Assembly (NCBI GenBank): GCA_951799405.1 | Contig: OX637337.1 | Coordinates: 16,738,347 to 16,802,346, forward strand | Length of the DNA: 64,000 nt | Direction of reading: 5' to 3' | DNA from: Agapetus fuscipes | Lineage: Eukaryota; Arthropoda; Insecta; Trichoptera; Glossosomatidae | Shown here: positions 1 through 10,440 of the stretch, one piece after another | Position numbering within the stretch: the stretch's first letter is position 1 | Layout of the letters: every line of letters starts with the position of its first letter | Program-made: the position numbers and the translations under genes | Notes under the pieces: model-generated | What the model saw: the letters and a program-made list of their open reading frames with translations, nothing else | The model's database searches: none | Told to the model about the DNA's origin: nothing

Positions 1-144
1 GGCGCCATTCCTCACGGAGCCCGCGTCAAGCGAGGAAAAAAGATACGTACCTAGAGTAAAAAAGATACAGATTGCTTAGGTTTGTAAATACGTAAGTAAG
101 ATATACATAGTTTGTTTACTAAATAAATGTAAAGAGGAGGTTGC

Positions 145-285
145 GTTAATTTACGCTCACACATACTGCATGTGTAGGTACTTCATTTGTAGGTATGTGA
201 AACCCAAAACTCAAATGAATATTAACCGTTTTGTCCCCCTTCCTTAAAATAGGGGTGACATTGGCAACGTCAACCGCATTCATTC
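145..285 (-). mobile_element. RTE-like LINE 3'UTR fragment
   Basis: Minus-strand fragment of the main LINE family. It keeps the near-palindrome around the CATGCNGCATG core (here ACACATACTGCATGTGT) and the AGGGGTGACATTGGCAA block seen in the other copies. No ORF part or tail is kept. Confidence 0.7.
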
Positions 286-309
286 TTAAATTATAACCAA
301 GTCTTTTCA

Positions 310-1010
310 GATCGAATCATTCCAGTATCTTACCACCATTCTCAAACCTTTCGTCGACCGGACTTGTGTGTAATTTTCATAAAAGCTTTAGCTTAAACAA
401 TAAACAAAGTATTTTATTTGATGTGCTTGTTTGGGACACAAATTCTAACTCTCAAAACGTATACACCTGGTTTTTATTCAAATATTATGAAACACTTTTT
501 ATTCACATGTGGTCGTTGACCTGTCACTTGGTAATAATTTAAAAATAAGCCCACCGGTCAGTTCATTCATGCTTTTTAAACTCTAAATATTTTTTACGTA
601 TTATTAAAAAAAGAGAAAAGATGATCCAACCTAGTATTAAATGTTATGAATGAAATTCCAAAGAACGGATTTGATTTTATGTTAACCATAAATAAGAAGC
701 AGTTTAACCCGTTCTCTGTCGATAAAGAAGTGTGCTATACTTGCTATGGAATCGGAAGCGTATGAGAAAAAAATTCTCATGCTTCATGTAGAAACTCTAT
801 TGACGGCCAGTTCTTCCAAATCCTCTTCTTTACCAACTTTTACGAAAATTGGAAACTATAAGATCCTTCATCTTTTCCAAGAGCCCTGTGAAAAATTGAG
901 ATAAACTAAAATATCAATATAACCAATTCGGAGACATTAGGACGACTTTATTATGGTGTGCCAGTATTCAAATCAGTATGTGATTGATAGGATGGAGAAA
1001 CTTAAATACT
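310..1010. other. Unassigned AT-rich stretch
   Basis: No ORF of note, no repeat family I recognise and no RNA gene. It contains several stop-rich frames and scattered A/T runs. Confidence 0.5.
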
Positions 1011-1011
1011 A

Positions 1012-1350
1012 GGGCTGGCAGTCTCATCACCACGGTAGATCCTACCTACCGAATATCGGTAATATTTGTATGAAAACCTGTCAATCCAAGATGGCCGCAA
1101 GTGAACAGTCTCCCCTCCCTTGACCCACGCCCTGTATATCCATCCCATCCGGGGATGTGTCACAGGACTCGCATGCAAAAGTTATGTGAGATGCGAGTGG
1201 CAGAAGGCCCTCCCGTGAAGCTACACTTTCACAAGTGTTTACAAAGGAGGCTCAGAGCTGCTTAGCTTACAGCTGATTAGTCTTAATACAAAATATATTA
1301 CCGATATTCGGTAGGTAAGAATTACCGTGGTGATGAGACTTCCAGCTCTG
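1012..1350. mobile_element. MITE with ~58-bp terminal inverted repeats (family M1)
   Basis: The left end (1012-1070) carries GTCTCATCACCACGG and TACCTACCGAATATCGGTAA. The right end (1288-1350) is its reverse complement. No transposase is encoded. A second member lies at 40482-41129 and shares the internal phrase CCTGTCAATCCAAGATG. A clear target duplication was not found, so the superfamily is unassigned. Confidence 0.85.
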
Positions 1351-1597
1351 GGCAGCAAACTCTTCATAGATGTACAAATAAAATGAAAAATTGAGACAGT
1401 ATGAGCAGCCTTTAATGAAGAGAATGATTAAATGTGTGGTCTGTGCGACTTGGACCATAAAAGTCAACTTAACAAACAGACTGGAAGTGTTTGAAATGTG
1501 ACTCTATTGCTGAATGCTCTTGATTCCCTAGACATGCATGGTTACTAACACTGAAGTCCTGAAGCGATCTGAAGTTGACCTTGACACGGAGCTGTTG

Positions 1598-2010
1598 TTA
1601 TCTAATCTAATCTAATCTAAGCTGCAAAGATATATATCATTTAAGTTTTATATTAAATGCATTCCCACAAGCAGATATGTATAATTTCGCGCTAACACAT
1701 GCCGCATGTGGACCTACAATATAAAAACCCAATCTCAAATGAACATAAGCCTTGCAACTCTTGCCGTCCTTCCCTGAAACAGAGGTGACATTGGCAAAGT
1801 GAACCAATTTTTACATTATGGGTGGTCAGCCGCATAACAACCTATAAGTCAAGGAACATACATGACAAATTACATTTTTTAAAAACAATAAATCACAATA
1901 TATACATGGACATAAAAAACTAAATCATAAAACCAATTTTACTTTAACAAACCTCAGCCGCCAACATCACAGATCAACCGCCATTTCTTTCTATCCTTAC
2001 ATACTTCTTT
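1598..2010 (-). mobile_element. RTE-like LINE, 5'-truncated copy
   Basis: On the minus strand the order is: a short ORF end encoding WRLICxVGG-like residues near 1955-2010, the full 3'UTR, then a pentanucleotide tail (TTAGA)n at 1598-1620. Similarity to the 47546-48402 copy stops at about 2010, which is the 5' truncation point. It closely matches the copies at 23035 and 27121, so it is fairly young. Confidence 0.88.
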
Positions 2011-2604
2011 CGTTGTTAAATATCAATATTTGGAAAATCTCACATCTGGGTCATTTACTGCTTGGAAAAAAATACAACCTTCGTCAATTGATATTGAAGA
2101 GAAAAATTGAAGAACACCGAGCGTCTGGTAAGAAATAGATTTCCTGGCTGCGAAAGCGGGAGATGTCTAATTCACTGAAGTTTTGTTGATTTCATTTAGC
2201 ACAAATTTTAGACTACTTATCTCGACTCTCACTTACAAATTGTGTCTTGTTAGCGTTCATTTTTCGGCAGTAGATACGACATTATGACCTCTAACATTGA
2301 AACCAAGGATTTCGGAAGACGATTCTCGTCTTCGGCGTCGCCGGCACCATTTTTGTCAGAATGCCATTGTGGTCAACGGGTTAAGTACCTGCTTGGGGAC
2401 CAGCATCATCTTTATATTCATTATATTATGCTGAACAAGTGTTGGACGGAGCATTATGCTCCGCGGGTCGTAACTTGGGCTCAGTGTTCTTTATGGCGGT
2501 GTTAATATCAACAGATTCTTGCCTCCACAATGCGACTGTGGCATTTCGGGCTCCCCATATGTGACGATAAAACTTAAAGGTGTTTTATAAAAATATCTGG
2601 GTAT
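2011..2604. other. Unassigned stretch with one chance ORF
   Basis: A 73-codon open frame at 2284-2505 has no recognisable domain, no signal sequence and no supporting context. I treat it as chance. Nothing else is recognised. Confidence 0.45.
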
Positions 2605-2700
2605 CCGGTCGATAGCTCATTTGGTAGAACTCTTGCATTCAAAGCAAGACGCTAGGAATCAGCCTCAGAGACACGAAAATGCGAATCAACCTCATACGCA
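2605..2700 (+). mobile_element. SINE A head (tRNA-like, degraded)
   Basis: Starts CCGGTCGATAGCTCA and keeps an A-box-like TAGCTCATTTGGTAGA. The B box region is decayed (CTAGGAATCAGCC). The SINE body is not recognisable downstream. Confidence 0.6.
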
Positions 2701-2814
2701 GGGTCTATGAGCTATGGGAGCTTCCAATAGGTACCTACCCACCTATGGCTTGGAAACTAAAGGGCTCACTCAGTAAAGCGCCAACAGACTGAGGACGTGC
2801 CAAATAGCGATTTA

Positions 2815-3245
2815 AAGGAAGATGCTGGGGCTCAGCCTCAAAGACAGGGTTCCGAACCAGGAGATCCTCAGACGCGTTAGTGTTCTGATGTCGTACAGCG
2901 CTTAACCTGCTTAAAGTGGCGCTGAGCAGATCACGTCACAACACAGGTGACTACATAGGATTTTCCAATGGTGACCCAGGATGTCCAATATGAGGTGACT
3001 CGACGATATCAAGGGAGCTACAGGCCGAGGATGGCTGAACATGGGAGTCAATAGAGATATTGGGGAAGATTAGAGGAATTATCTAGGTTTTTAGCAGTTA
3101 CTTCGTGAAAGTTCATTTAAATAGATTTCTTTAATAGATTTCTTTTTAGAACTCGTGTGAATTATAACAAAGAATATTTTATTTTAATCTATTAAGATTA
3201 GAGGAAGCTTACATACAGCAGTGGGAATAAATAGATAAGCAAGAA
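2815..3245 (+). pseudogene. LINE reverse-transcriptase C-terminal tail, broken
   Basis: Translation gives a decayed C-terminal region of an insect RTE-type endonuclease/reverse transcriptase. Visible pieces are MLGxSLKDRVPNQEILRR near 2822, TGRGW near 3025, and EEAYIQQWE near 3190-3215. Multiple stops and frame changes are present. About 100 bp of unrelated sequence at roughly 3080-3180 interrupts the match. These motifs are typical of the end of such ORFs; the exact clade is inferred. Confidence 0.6.
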
Positions 3246-3344
3246 GATGAGTTGAATGATTGGTTCGAGGTATGAATGCATCTTGGGTCTATGGTTATCC
3301 AATATAAACATGGACTACCGTATAACAGAATAATTTTCGAAGTT

Positions 3345-3500
3345 AAGGTGGCCTGCGTTACGCCAACAAATTCACATGAAGTGGGAGGAATCTAATCTCC
3401 CGAGGGGGCTGGTTCTCCTTTCTTTTGAAGGCTGAGTAAACCTTGGCGATATTTAATTTTCGGTGTAAAATAAACACCAAAACGAAAAATCATTTCAGAG
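3345..3500 (-). mobile_element. SINE A body fragment
   Basis: The minus strand keeps the central SINE A block, including GAGAACCAGCCCC-like sequence (here GGGGGCTGGTTCTCC) and CTTCACAAG-like sequence. The tRNA-like head is missing. Confidence 0.65.
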
Positions 3501-3504
3501 CCTA

Positions 3505-4195
3505 TATTATTTGTAAGCATACATATCTTGGCAACTTACATTATGGATTATTTTTACAGATTTATGAATTCTATTGAAAGAATATATTGTGGTTTGGCAA
3601 TAAAACAAGATTTTATTCAATTTTTTATTACTTGTACAAATCAACATTTAAATGTTGTGTACCTTTGTTGTGTCTTTGTTTTTTTAACATGTTCATGTTA
3701 CATCCATATGTAAAACAACATTTGTAGTAAATTTAAAATTTGAAATTCAAATCGTCCAGCCTTCTCTAGAAGCTGAATTCAATATAGCAGCAGCTCAACT
3801 CCCTTATTGTCGTGTTTAAATAATGGACATAAATGAATATGACACGCGCATTACACTAAAAAGTAATGGGGACATGGAAAACAATCTTTTTCAAATATCA
3901 TGTAACTATTTCATGTTTTTGTTGTTGTTTTAAATGCGTTTTTGTAGGCTCAAAAATTTTTTAGACTTTGTCTTTTTGGCCTAACACAAGACTGTTTCTG
4001 TTACTCTGTTGTCATTTAACTAGAGGTGCCTAAAACCTTTGTACCGCCGACTTTTTCTTCTTCTTTCTCAGACCACTCCTGGACTATAATTCCCTAGAAT
4101 ATTCTAGAATAATATTTTTGCCATTCGGGCATGTGGGATATGTTTTACACAGGTGTATAGGTGGCAGCCAACAATAGGGATGTTTTTTGTTTGTA
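3505..4195. other. Unassigned AT-rich stretch
   Basis: A few bases near 3530-3550 resemble the LINE end (CAACTTACATTATGGATTA). The rest is unrecognised. The 61-codon frame at 3528-3713 is judged chance. Confidence 0.4.
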
Positions 4196-4209
4196 ATCTT
4201 ATTGATATC

Positions 4210-4303
4210 TATATAAATGGTATATTTTTTGTCTCTGCCGGGATTCGAACCCACAACCTTCCATTTACGAGTCCGAAGTGTTACCATTGGACTACGGACC
4301 GGT
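4210..4303 (-). mobile_element. SINE B tRNA-like head
   Basis: The minus strand reads a tRNA-like sequence with A-box-like TAGTCCAATGGTAA and an exact B box, GGTTCGAATCC. The bases that would form the acceptor stem do not pair, so this is a SINE head and not a working tRNA. Just upstream (4300-4350) its 5' bases GGACTACGACC are partly duplicated and inverted. Confidence 0.75.
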
Positions 4304-4714
4304 ATACGTTGGACTACGACCTGGACTACGACCGGTATACGTTCGTAGTCCCCATTTTCTTTTTTCACATTTTATCGATACACTTTTGTATCTGTTTAGG
4401 GCTCGTCCTGGATAATCCATCTTCATCCCTTGTTAGATACGAGAAGTAGGATGCTGGACGTTTGTCTGTGCTACAAGTCCTTATTGAGTTAAACTCACCC
4501 TTGTCCTATGGGAAAACAACGAATCTGGTACTGTCACTTGCTAAGTAACTTAAGTGTATTTTTATATAAACGGTCTTAAAGGAAATTCGCTTGTGAGTAT
4601 GACTGTTCTGTAGCTTAGTGGTTTACGCTACGGGGTTGAAAACAAAAAGTCCCGGTAGAACACACAAAAAACATGTTTTTAATTTTTAATCTAAGAAGCA
4701 AATATTTTTGACGC

Positions 4715-4795
4715 CAAAGATTCATATTAAATGTATGCCCACAAGTAGAAATATGTAAGTTTGAACTTGCACAAGCTGTATGTGTACTGGGAGAA
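4715..4795 (-). mobile_element. LINE 3'UTR fragment
   Basis: Keeps ATTCATATTAAATGTATGCC and the following CACAAGTAGA block of the main LINE 3' end on the minus strand. It is cut off by a SINE B fragment. Confidence 0.65.
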
Positions 4796-4950
4796 ATAGG
4801 CCTTCACCAATAGGCCGGTCACAAAAAGTCATACAGCCTTACATATTGGGTCTCGTTTTCAAAATTGGCACTGACTTGCTACATGCAAGCATTCGGTGAG
4901 CTCTTGAGGTGTGATTCACACAAAATCACAAAATCACTAAATAAATCATC
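4796..4950 (+). mobile_element. SINE B 3' part
   Basis: Matches the downstream half of SINE B: ACCGGTCACAAAAAG-like start, a degraded centre, then GAGCTCTTGAGGTGTGATTC and the CACTAAATAAATCATCC end. No tRNA-like head is present here. Confidence 0.65.
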
Positions 4951-5383
4951 CAAAAAATATTTTTTAATTTATATAGTAGATAATCATATGTCATGGTCAG
5001 TGTCCAGGTTTCAGAGACATAAGTGAGGACAGGTTTTTAATATAATTCCATGTAAACAAATCTCATTTCAAGATGAAAGACGTTGAAGCTTCAAAATATG
5101 ATAAACTTTGTTTTATTCAAATCGAAAACCAGAAGTGATGTTGTTTCTTTAAAATAAATTTATTTTCACTCAAGAGGCAAGTCGAGCGCATTAATAAAAC
5201 ATAAATAATCATTTTTTTGAAAATAAATAAATTTAAAAATAACATGCAAAAAGGCTCCCGAAGGTGGTTCAAACTAGGACTTCTGGTAAGTGATAAAAGT
5301 AGTAAAGGGTGTAAGGTAAGTGATAAGTAATAAGTTAGTTGTATAGAATCAACGCAACTCAACTCAGCTACACACGTAGTGCA

Positions 5384-5575
5384 TTTCTTACCGCGTTTTC
5401 TCCGGGCTGCTATTAATTTATTGTGAAGGCTGAATAAATTTTACTGGTATTTTACTTTTAGGTTAGAAATAACCTCTGAAACGAGAAATTATTTCTGAAA
5501 CTCTTGCTGGGGATCGAACCTTAGCCCTTAAGCATTGAACGTATGCGTTTTACGAACTGAGATGCCTACCGGATT
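5384..5575 (-). mobile_element. SINE A, head plus central body
   Basis: The minus strand reads a decayed tRNA-like head (ending near 5575 with CCGGTAGGCATCTCAG), a B-box-like GGTTCGATCCCC at about 5510-5522, then the GAAATAATTTCTCGTTTC block. The 3' part is deleted internally. Confidence 0.72.
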
Positions 5576-5744
5576 AAATGTTTTATAATCATGAAAATGG
5601 GAAGTGGTAAGTCTCGCATATAATTAATCAATGTATTTTACGAACCGTGTTGTAAAGAAGAGCAGTTTTCCAACAATTCTTAAATTGTATTTTATTGAAA
5701 TACTCGTATTGTAGATAGTTTACAGATTTTTTTCCTTAAATCGC

Positions 5745-5828
5745 AGGTATGAGGCTGACACGCATACTGTAAAAAATGGTTCACCTTGCCAATGTTACCG
5801 CTGTTTCAGGGAAGGGCGTCAGAAATGG
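5745..5828 (+). mobile_element. LINE 3'UTR fragment fused to SINE A
   Basis: Contains GGTATGAGGCTGAC and the CTGTTTCAGGGAAGG hairpin block of the LINE 3'UTR. It switches without a gap into SINE A body sequence at about 5824 (GCGTCAGAAATGG). Confidence 0.7.
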
Positions 5829-5998
5829 CTTTCCATTTCGGCGTTGATATCAAATTCAGAATCAAAATACCTGTAAGGTTTATACAGTTTTCACGAGAAA
5901 TGAGAACCGGGTCCCTTGGAAGCTGGGAAACTCCCACCTTAACAGAAGGGGCTAGCAGAAGACCGGACAACTTAAATTAAAAAATACATAGATTCCTT
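5824..5998 (+). mobile_element. SINE A body without head
   Basis: Carries the GTCAGAAAT block, GAGAAATGAGAACCGGGTCC, GGGAAACTCCC and the TAGATTCC region of SINE A. The tRNA-like head is replaced by LINE 3'UTR sequence. Confidence 0.7.
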
Positions 5999-5999
5999 C

Positions 6000-6598
6000 A
6001 GGAGCATAATTATTTAATTCATATTAAATATGAATATGAAGATGCCTTATTAGGCGAAAACGTTTGAACAAAAAAAAAGTGAATTAAACTTTTCTTTTTC
6101 TATTAAATTTATAAAACATACAGTTTCACTGACTTTCACTTTGTTAACAGAAAAACCCTTAAAAATAAATAGATTCCACTTGCTCGTGTAGGTACTCCCG
6201 AAAGTAGCTAGTAGCGTTTTTTTTCACTAACTACTTAACACTTTCTGCTTACTACTTTAGTGGAGCAGCTTTTATGGGTGGCCAAAACCGGTAGCCGTTT
6301 TCAGCTGGCGATTTCATTTCACGGCGCATTTGACTTCTCGCGCCAGATTGAATGTTATTAACGAGAGTTTAATGTTGTTTTTAAATGCGTGTCAAAGTGA
6401 CGGCATGATACAATATACTCGTATATCTGACGTCATCTCCAGAAGAAGGAGATACTCGTACATGAGCAAGGCTTAACGTGTGTTTAAGGTTAAAGCACAG
6501 TGCAAGGAACGGCCAAATTGCTATTTTCTTTTAAAGTTTTTTTAAGCTCATTCATCATTAGGTAGGTACTGATTAGATTTTTAATTTTTCTCTTATTT
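6000..6598. other. Unassigned stretch
   Basis: No recognisable gene or repeat. It contains A/T-rich sequence and a moderately GC-richer patch at 6290-6360. Confidence 0.4.
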
Positions 6599-6599
6599 A

Positions 6600-7135
6600 G
6601 ATTCTCATGAGGCTGTCAAAGTGGTTCATTTTACCGACGTCGCCCTCGTTTGAGTTTGTAAGAGTTTCATTGATTATGTTCCTTCGAGGTTTGCGTTTGT
6701 AGACTAAATTTCCGTACTGCAAAAATTGGTTTACTTTTCTAATGCCATCCCTGTTTAAATTTGCAAGAGTTGTTGAATTAGTGTTAATTTTAGATCTGGG
6801 TTGAAAATTTTCAAGCTGATCATCGACACTGTACACATGGTTACACTTTACCAATGACACCCCTGTTTGAAAGAGCTGCAGGGTTTATATTCTTTCGTGA
6901 TTTTTGTTTGCATTTAGTGAGTACACATGCAGCATGTGTAAGCGCACTTGTGTGCATACATGAATCATGGTTATTAGATGTTTATGATATTTGCGTAGGT
7001 TAAATTGTTATCAATGTCACCCTTGTTTCAGAGAGGGTTTGTTTTGAGTTTCGTAATTTTGTTTTGTAGTTACACATATGTACATCAAGTGTAAGCCCAA
7101 GCTTACACGTGACTGCTTGCGGGTCGCACGTCGAA
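6600..7135 (+). repeat. Run of four partial LINE 3'UTR units
   Basis: Four successive, diverged pieces of the same 3'UTR follow one another in the same direction, starting near 6600, 6700, 6805 and 6990. Each has the TGGTTCAxTTTxCCAATG block. The third keeps a perfect ACACATGCAGCATGTGT palindrome at about 6924. Such a run is best explained by repeated insertion at one site or by tandem duplication. Confidence 0.6.
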
Positions 7136-8220
7136 ATATTAATTTTGAATGTAAATGTGTCTTTGCAATTTCGATTATACAAGTAAAAGAAAAATAATAA
7201 TCGAAGCCATTTCCCGCCCTGGCTTCTGTGAGATGATTTTGTTTGGTCGTTAAGCGCGCGCAAAGTAGCCGATCTTTCGCTGCGCCTCCTCAGCTATTAT
7301 AGACCCCGGCCATTAGCGTGCTGCTCACATTACACGCTCAATGCCCACTCTCCCTGGGACACATCTGACCGCGCAATGTTCCCGTTGCCTTTTCCGTGGG
7401 AAAATCGCCTTCTACTTCTGCCTCATCCTCTATGTCTCTTCATGAGTTTAGGGTGAATGTAACTTAAAAGGTTTTTCTTAAATATTGTTAGCTGAATGTT
7501 TGCTATACTTGTATTACTAGTTAAAATCTTAAGCTACTTGGAGGGAAGTTACTCGAAGCGAAGCTACTTGAAGGGAAGCTAACTACTCGGAGCGCATCTA
7601 CCATTTTTTTTTTTTTTTTTTTCATTTACCGATTGTGTAGCAAACGAGTCCACGTAGATAATTTGTGTAGAAGCCTTATAGCAGCTATATACCTTTAAAT
7701 TACCGGACTCTTGGGTAGCAGCCCTTTGGGTGGATGCCTTTTGAGTAGCGGCGCTTTAAAAGTGTCCCTTTGGGTATCGTAGGTACTTTCCAGTACATGC
7801 CAGTATTTGGTAAGTGATTTTCTTTCACCCAAGATTTCAAGTCTGCATCACGACTAGTATTTCGTGAGTGACATACTTGTAAGCCAAATTTTTGCGATAG
7901 AATCTCGTGAGTGATTTTAACTTACGCTAGATTACAGGTCCACACACATGGCCAGTATTTGGTAAGTGATTTCCCTGTAATTTCAGTTAGGGCGCCCTGG
8001 GTAAGTGCCCAGATTAGGAGGCAGTAATCCTCTGATCCCTCCCTGAACGCCCCTGTGTATGTGTAGCCCCTGCGACCCTAGAGCGGCCCTGGCGGCAGGA
8101 CAACGTGTGGTGTGATGTCGGATTTGTGGAGGGTGACTAGGGCATGCGAACTTCTGAAAAGGTTTCATCATAGTTACAAACCAAGATATATTTTAGTAAA
8201 ATTAATTAATTTATAAATGT
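7136..8220. other. Unassigned stretch with short local repeats and a poly-T run
   Basis: Contains a 19-base T run at 7604-7622, short direct repeats of the GAAGCTACTTGAAGGGAAGC type near 7540-7590, and AGTATTTGGTAAGTGATTT twice (about 7802 and 7954). A GC-richer patch at 7985-8150 has no recognisable coding content. Confidence 0.45.
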
Positions 8221-8447
8221 ATGTTCCTTGGTTTATAAATTGGCAATTAGCTGACCACCCTTTCTGGAAAAAACGATTCACTTTGCCAAGGTTAACCCTG
8301 TTTAAGGGGGCGTCAAAAAGTTGTAGGACCTATGTTCATTTTAGATTTGGGGGTGTATTTTGTAAGTGTACACTGTTCACGCAGCATGTGTAAGCATTTT
8401 ATCTGAATCTTTAATACATACCTTTGCAGCTTAGATTAAAGATTGTA
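8221..8447 (+). mobile_element. RTE-like LINE 3'UTR with tail
   Basis: Runs from TGTTCCTTGGTTTATAAATT through the GCTGACCACCC block to TTTGCAGCTTAGATTAAAG. Tail and UTR are present; no ORF remains. Confidence 0.8.
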
Positions 8448-8476
8448 AATAGATTATAATTATGAATTATTTTTTA

Positions 8477-8595
8477 CCGTCGATAGCTCAGTTGGTAGAA
8501 TGCTTGCATTTTATGCCATAGGGCTAGGGGTCGACCTCCACCAAAGGCGCCAGAAATTATTTCCCGTGCCGGTATTTACTTGAAACCCAAATATC
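8477..8595 (+). mobile_element. SINE A head and start of body
   Basis: TCGATAGCTCAGTTGGTAGA is an intact A-box region, followed by a degraded B box (GGGGTCGACCTCC) and CAGAAATTATTTCCCGTG. It is truncated before the central body. Confidence 0.75.
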
Positions 8596-8613
8596 AGAAA
8601 GCCTTACTTAAAG

Positions 8614-8745
8614 GTTGGTATGATAATTCTCCATGCTGTAAAAACTTCGTTAACTTTTGCCAATGCCACCCCGGTTTCAGGGAAACACCATTCCTTGTGT
8701 TTTTTGATTTGTGTATTTCATGTTAAGGTTCAGAGTCTGAAGTTT
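8614..8745 (+). mobile_element. LINE 3'UTR fragment
   Basis: Starts at GGTTGGTATGATAATTC and includes TGCCAATGCCACCCCGGTTT. It ends before the palindromic block, next to the minisatellite-bearing MITE. Confidence 0.65.
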
Positions 8746-8782
8746 GACTATTTGTAATTGTAGCCGTAACTATTTGAAGACC

Positions 8783-9287
8783 TTACCGTATCTATTTGAA
8801 GATAGCACGAAGAAAAATATGGCGGCGTGTAAACAGCAGATTGCTGTACCATACGTGTAAACAGCAGATTGCTGTACCATACGTGTAAACAGCAGATTGC
8901 TGTACCATACGTGTAAACAGCAGATTGCTGTACCATACGTGTAAACAGCAGATTGCTGTACCATACGTGTAAACAGCAGATTGCTGTACCATACGTGTAA
9001 ACAGCAGATTGCTGTACCATACGTGTAAACAGCAGATTGCTGTACCATACGTGTAAACAGCAGATTGCTGTACCATACGTGTAAACAGCAGATTGCTGTA
9101 CCATACGTGTAAACAGCAGATTGCTGTACCATACGTGTAAACAGCAGATTGCTGTACCATACGTGTAAACAGCAGATTGCTGTACCATACGTGTAAACAG
9201 CAGATTGCTGTACCATACGAAATGTATCAGCCGTATTTTACACGTCACCATATTTTATTGCATTTTATCTTCAAATAGATACTGTAA
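8783..9287. mobile_element. MITE-like element with terminal inverted repeats enclosing a minisatellite
   Basis: TATCTATTTGAAGATA at 8789-8804 is mirrored by TATCTTCAAATAGATA at 9266-9281. Similarity continues inwards (AAAATATGG...GTGTAAA) for about 45 bp in each arm. No transposase is encoded. Everything between the arms is the 28-bp array plus about 20 bp. The superfamily and target duplication are not clear. Confidence 0.75.
8827..9218. repeat. 28-bp minisatellite, 14 identical copies
   Basis: The unit starts GTGTAAACAGCAGATTGCTG and ends TACCATAC; copies start every 28 bases from 8827 to 9191. I see no base difference between units, so the array is recent or actively homogenised. Each unit holds a hairpin, ACAGCA-GAT-TGCTGT. 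Because 28 is not a multiple of three, all frames read through the array in turn, giving three long open frames on the minus strand. These are artefacts of the repeat and not genes. Confidence 0.97.
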
Positions 9288-9294
9288 GAAATAC

Positions 9295-9685
9295 CGACGC
9301 TCCTTTAAGCTTCAGGCCCGGGATATTAATCACCCCCTCACCAACACTAACACCTCTAACTTCTAACGAAGATTGAAGATCATTTTCACTTTGGATGCTG
9401 TGACTCGAAGTAGAGACTTGGTACTTTTGTAAAACCACTATCGCAGGGTTTTCAGCTACGATGCCCTTTGGCGTCATCTCTTCTCAATATGTCATTGTGC
9501 AATAAGATGGAGAATACGGTATTTTTCATGCCTCTTAAGGGGATTGAAGTACATCAGCTTTCTCTGTTTGACAGTCGGCAAAATTTATTTAGTGGTAGGT
9601 ATGCATGCGTCAGAGGACCTCCTCATCGGTGAACCGATGACGCCAAGAGGTCCGAGGAATTTGCCGGTAGACCTTATTTTTTAAC
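9295..9685 (-). pseudogene. LINE pol C-terminal tail, decayed
   Basis: On the minus strand this matches the copy at 51010-51432 (same LINE group) in order. GGTCCGAGGAATTTGCCGG corresponds to the RISWRDR region, and CAAAAGTACCAAGTCTCTAC to the WFGRST region. Frameshifts break the frame throughout. Confidence 0.65.
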
Positions 9686-10269
9686 AAAAAAAACGATGTT
9701 CTCAACCCAGACGGCGATCACTTTACTTAGCTGATGTCAATATGTGATACCGTTATATCCACCTCGTGTTTCTTGGAGTAGAGATGTCCTAATCCAATCA
9801 GGGAAGGCTACCAACATCAGTCTCCTTCAGCCGGTGTTAGTGTCGATCTGATTACGCCCTGCTAATCTGTGGGCGCAGGCTCATCCATAGCAAGGGTGTA
9901 TACTGTATACCGCCCCCTATTCTGCCCCCTAGCAGTTCTATTATTTTCATTTTAATGATTTTTTCAGCCTCAAAGGGCCTTTTCCACTTAACAAATATTA
10001 AACATTCATACTTCTATTGTACGGCCAGTAGCATTTATGAATATGAAACCTGAAGGCTCACATAAAATATATTTTCAGTATTTTTTTTCAAAATCCATCT
10101 ACATTGAAAAAAAATCAAAATTTACTCTTCTATGACTTCAGTGGGCCGGACAGCGAAAATCACGTCCTCTATTTTGACAAATTGATTATAAAGGCGCGGG
10201 CTGGACATGTAGTACATACGTGCAGAGGACTTTAGGATAAGAAGAAATATCTTGAATGTTACCTCCTCT
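9686..10269. other. Unassigned stretch
   Basis: No open frame of note and no repeat family recognised. Moderate GC around 9780-9900, AT-rich after 9940. Confidence 0.4.
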
Positions 10270-10440
10270 GGTGTCAGAGCACTCAAGATGTCCCACGATG
10301 GGGTGGACAGAAAATGCCAAGGCTGTAAGTTCTAGGAGTAAGAGGACTATGGAGGGAAACGGCACGAGACAGAGAGTCAATGAGGGTTGTGGTGCGGGAG
10401 GCCCTGAGCCTTCAAAGTTTGTGCTTCGGAGATAATAAAG
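10270..10440 (+). pseudogene. LINE ORF end, family C
   Basis: The sense strand gives a WREQHE...GLWCGRPxAFK-type tail that also appears, inverted, at 34545-34745 and 42150-42230. Stops interrupt it. The shared order of words supports a LINE ORF end rather than a host exon. Confidence 0.5.

Noticed and set aside
1598..1620. Telomeric repeats in LINE tails
   Set aside because: (TTAGA)n is not the insect telomere repeat TTAGG, and the tracts always follow the LINE 3'UTR.
4210..4303. A functional tRNA gene
   Set aside because: The A and B boxes are good, but the acceptor-stem bases do not pair and SINE body sequence is attached in other copies.
8827..9218. CRISPR-like array
   Set aside because: 28-bp units with internal dyads resemble CRISPR repeats, but there are no spacers: units are contiguous and identical, and the genome is eukaryotic.
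8748..9251. Three long overlapping ORFs with a repeated MVQQSAVYTYGTAICCLH phrase
   Set aside because: They come from a 28-bp repeat read in turn through all three frames; the unit has no stop. There is no other coding evidence.
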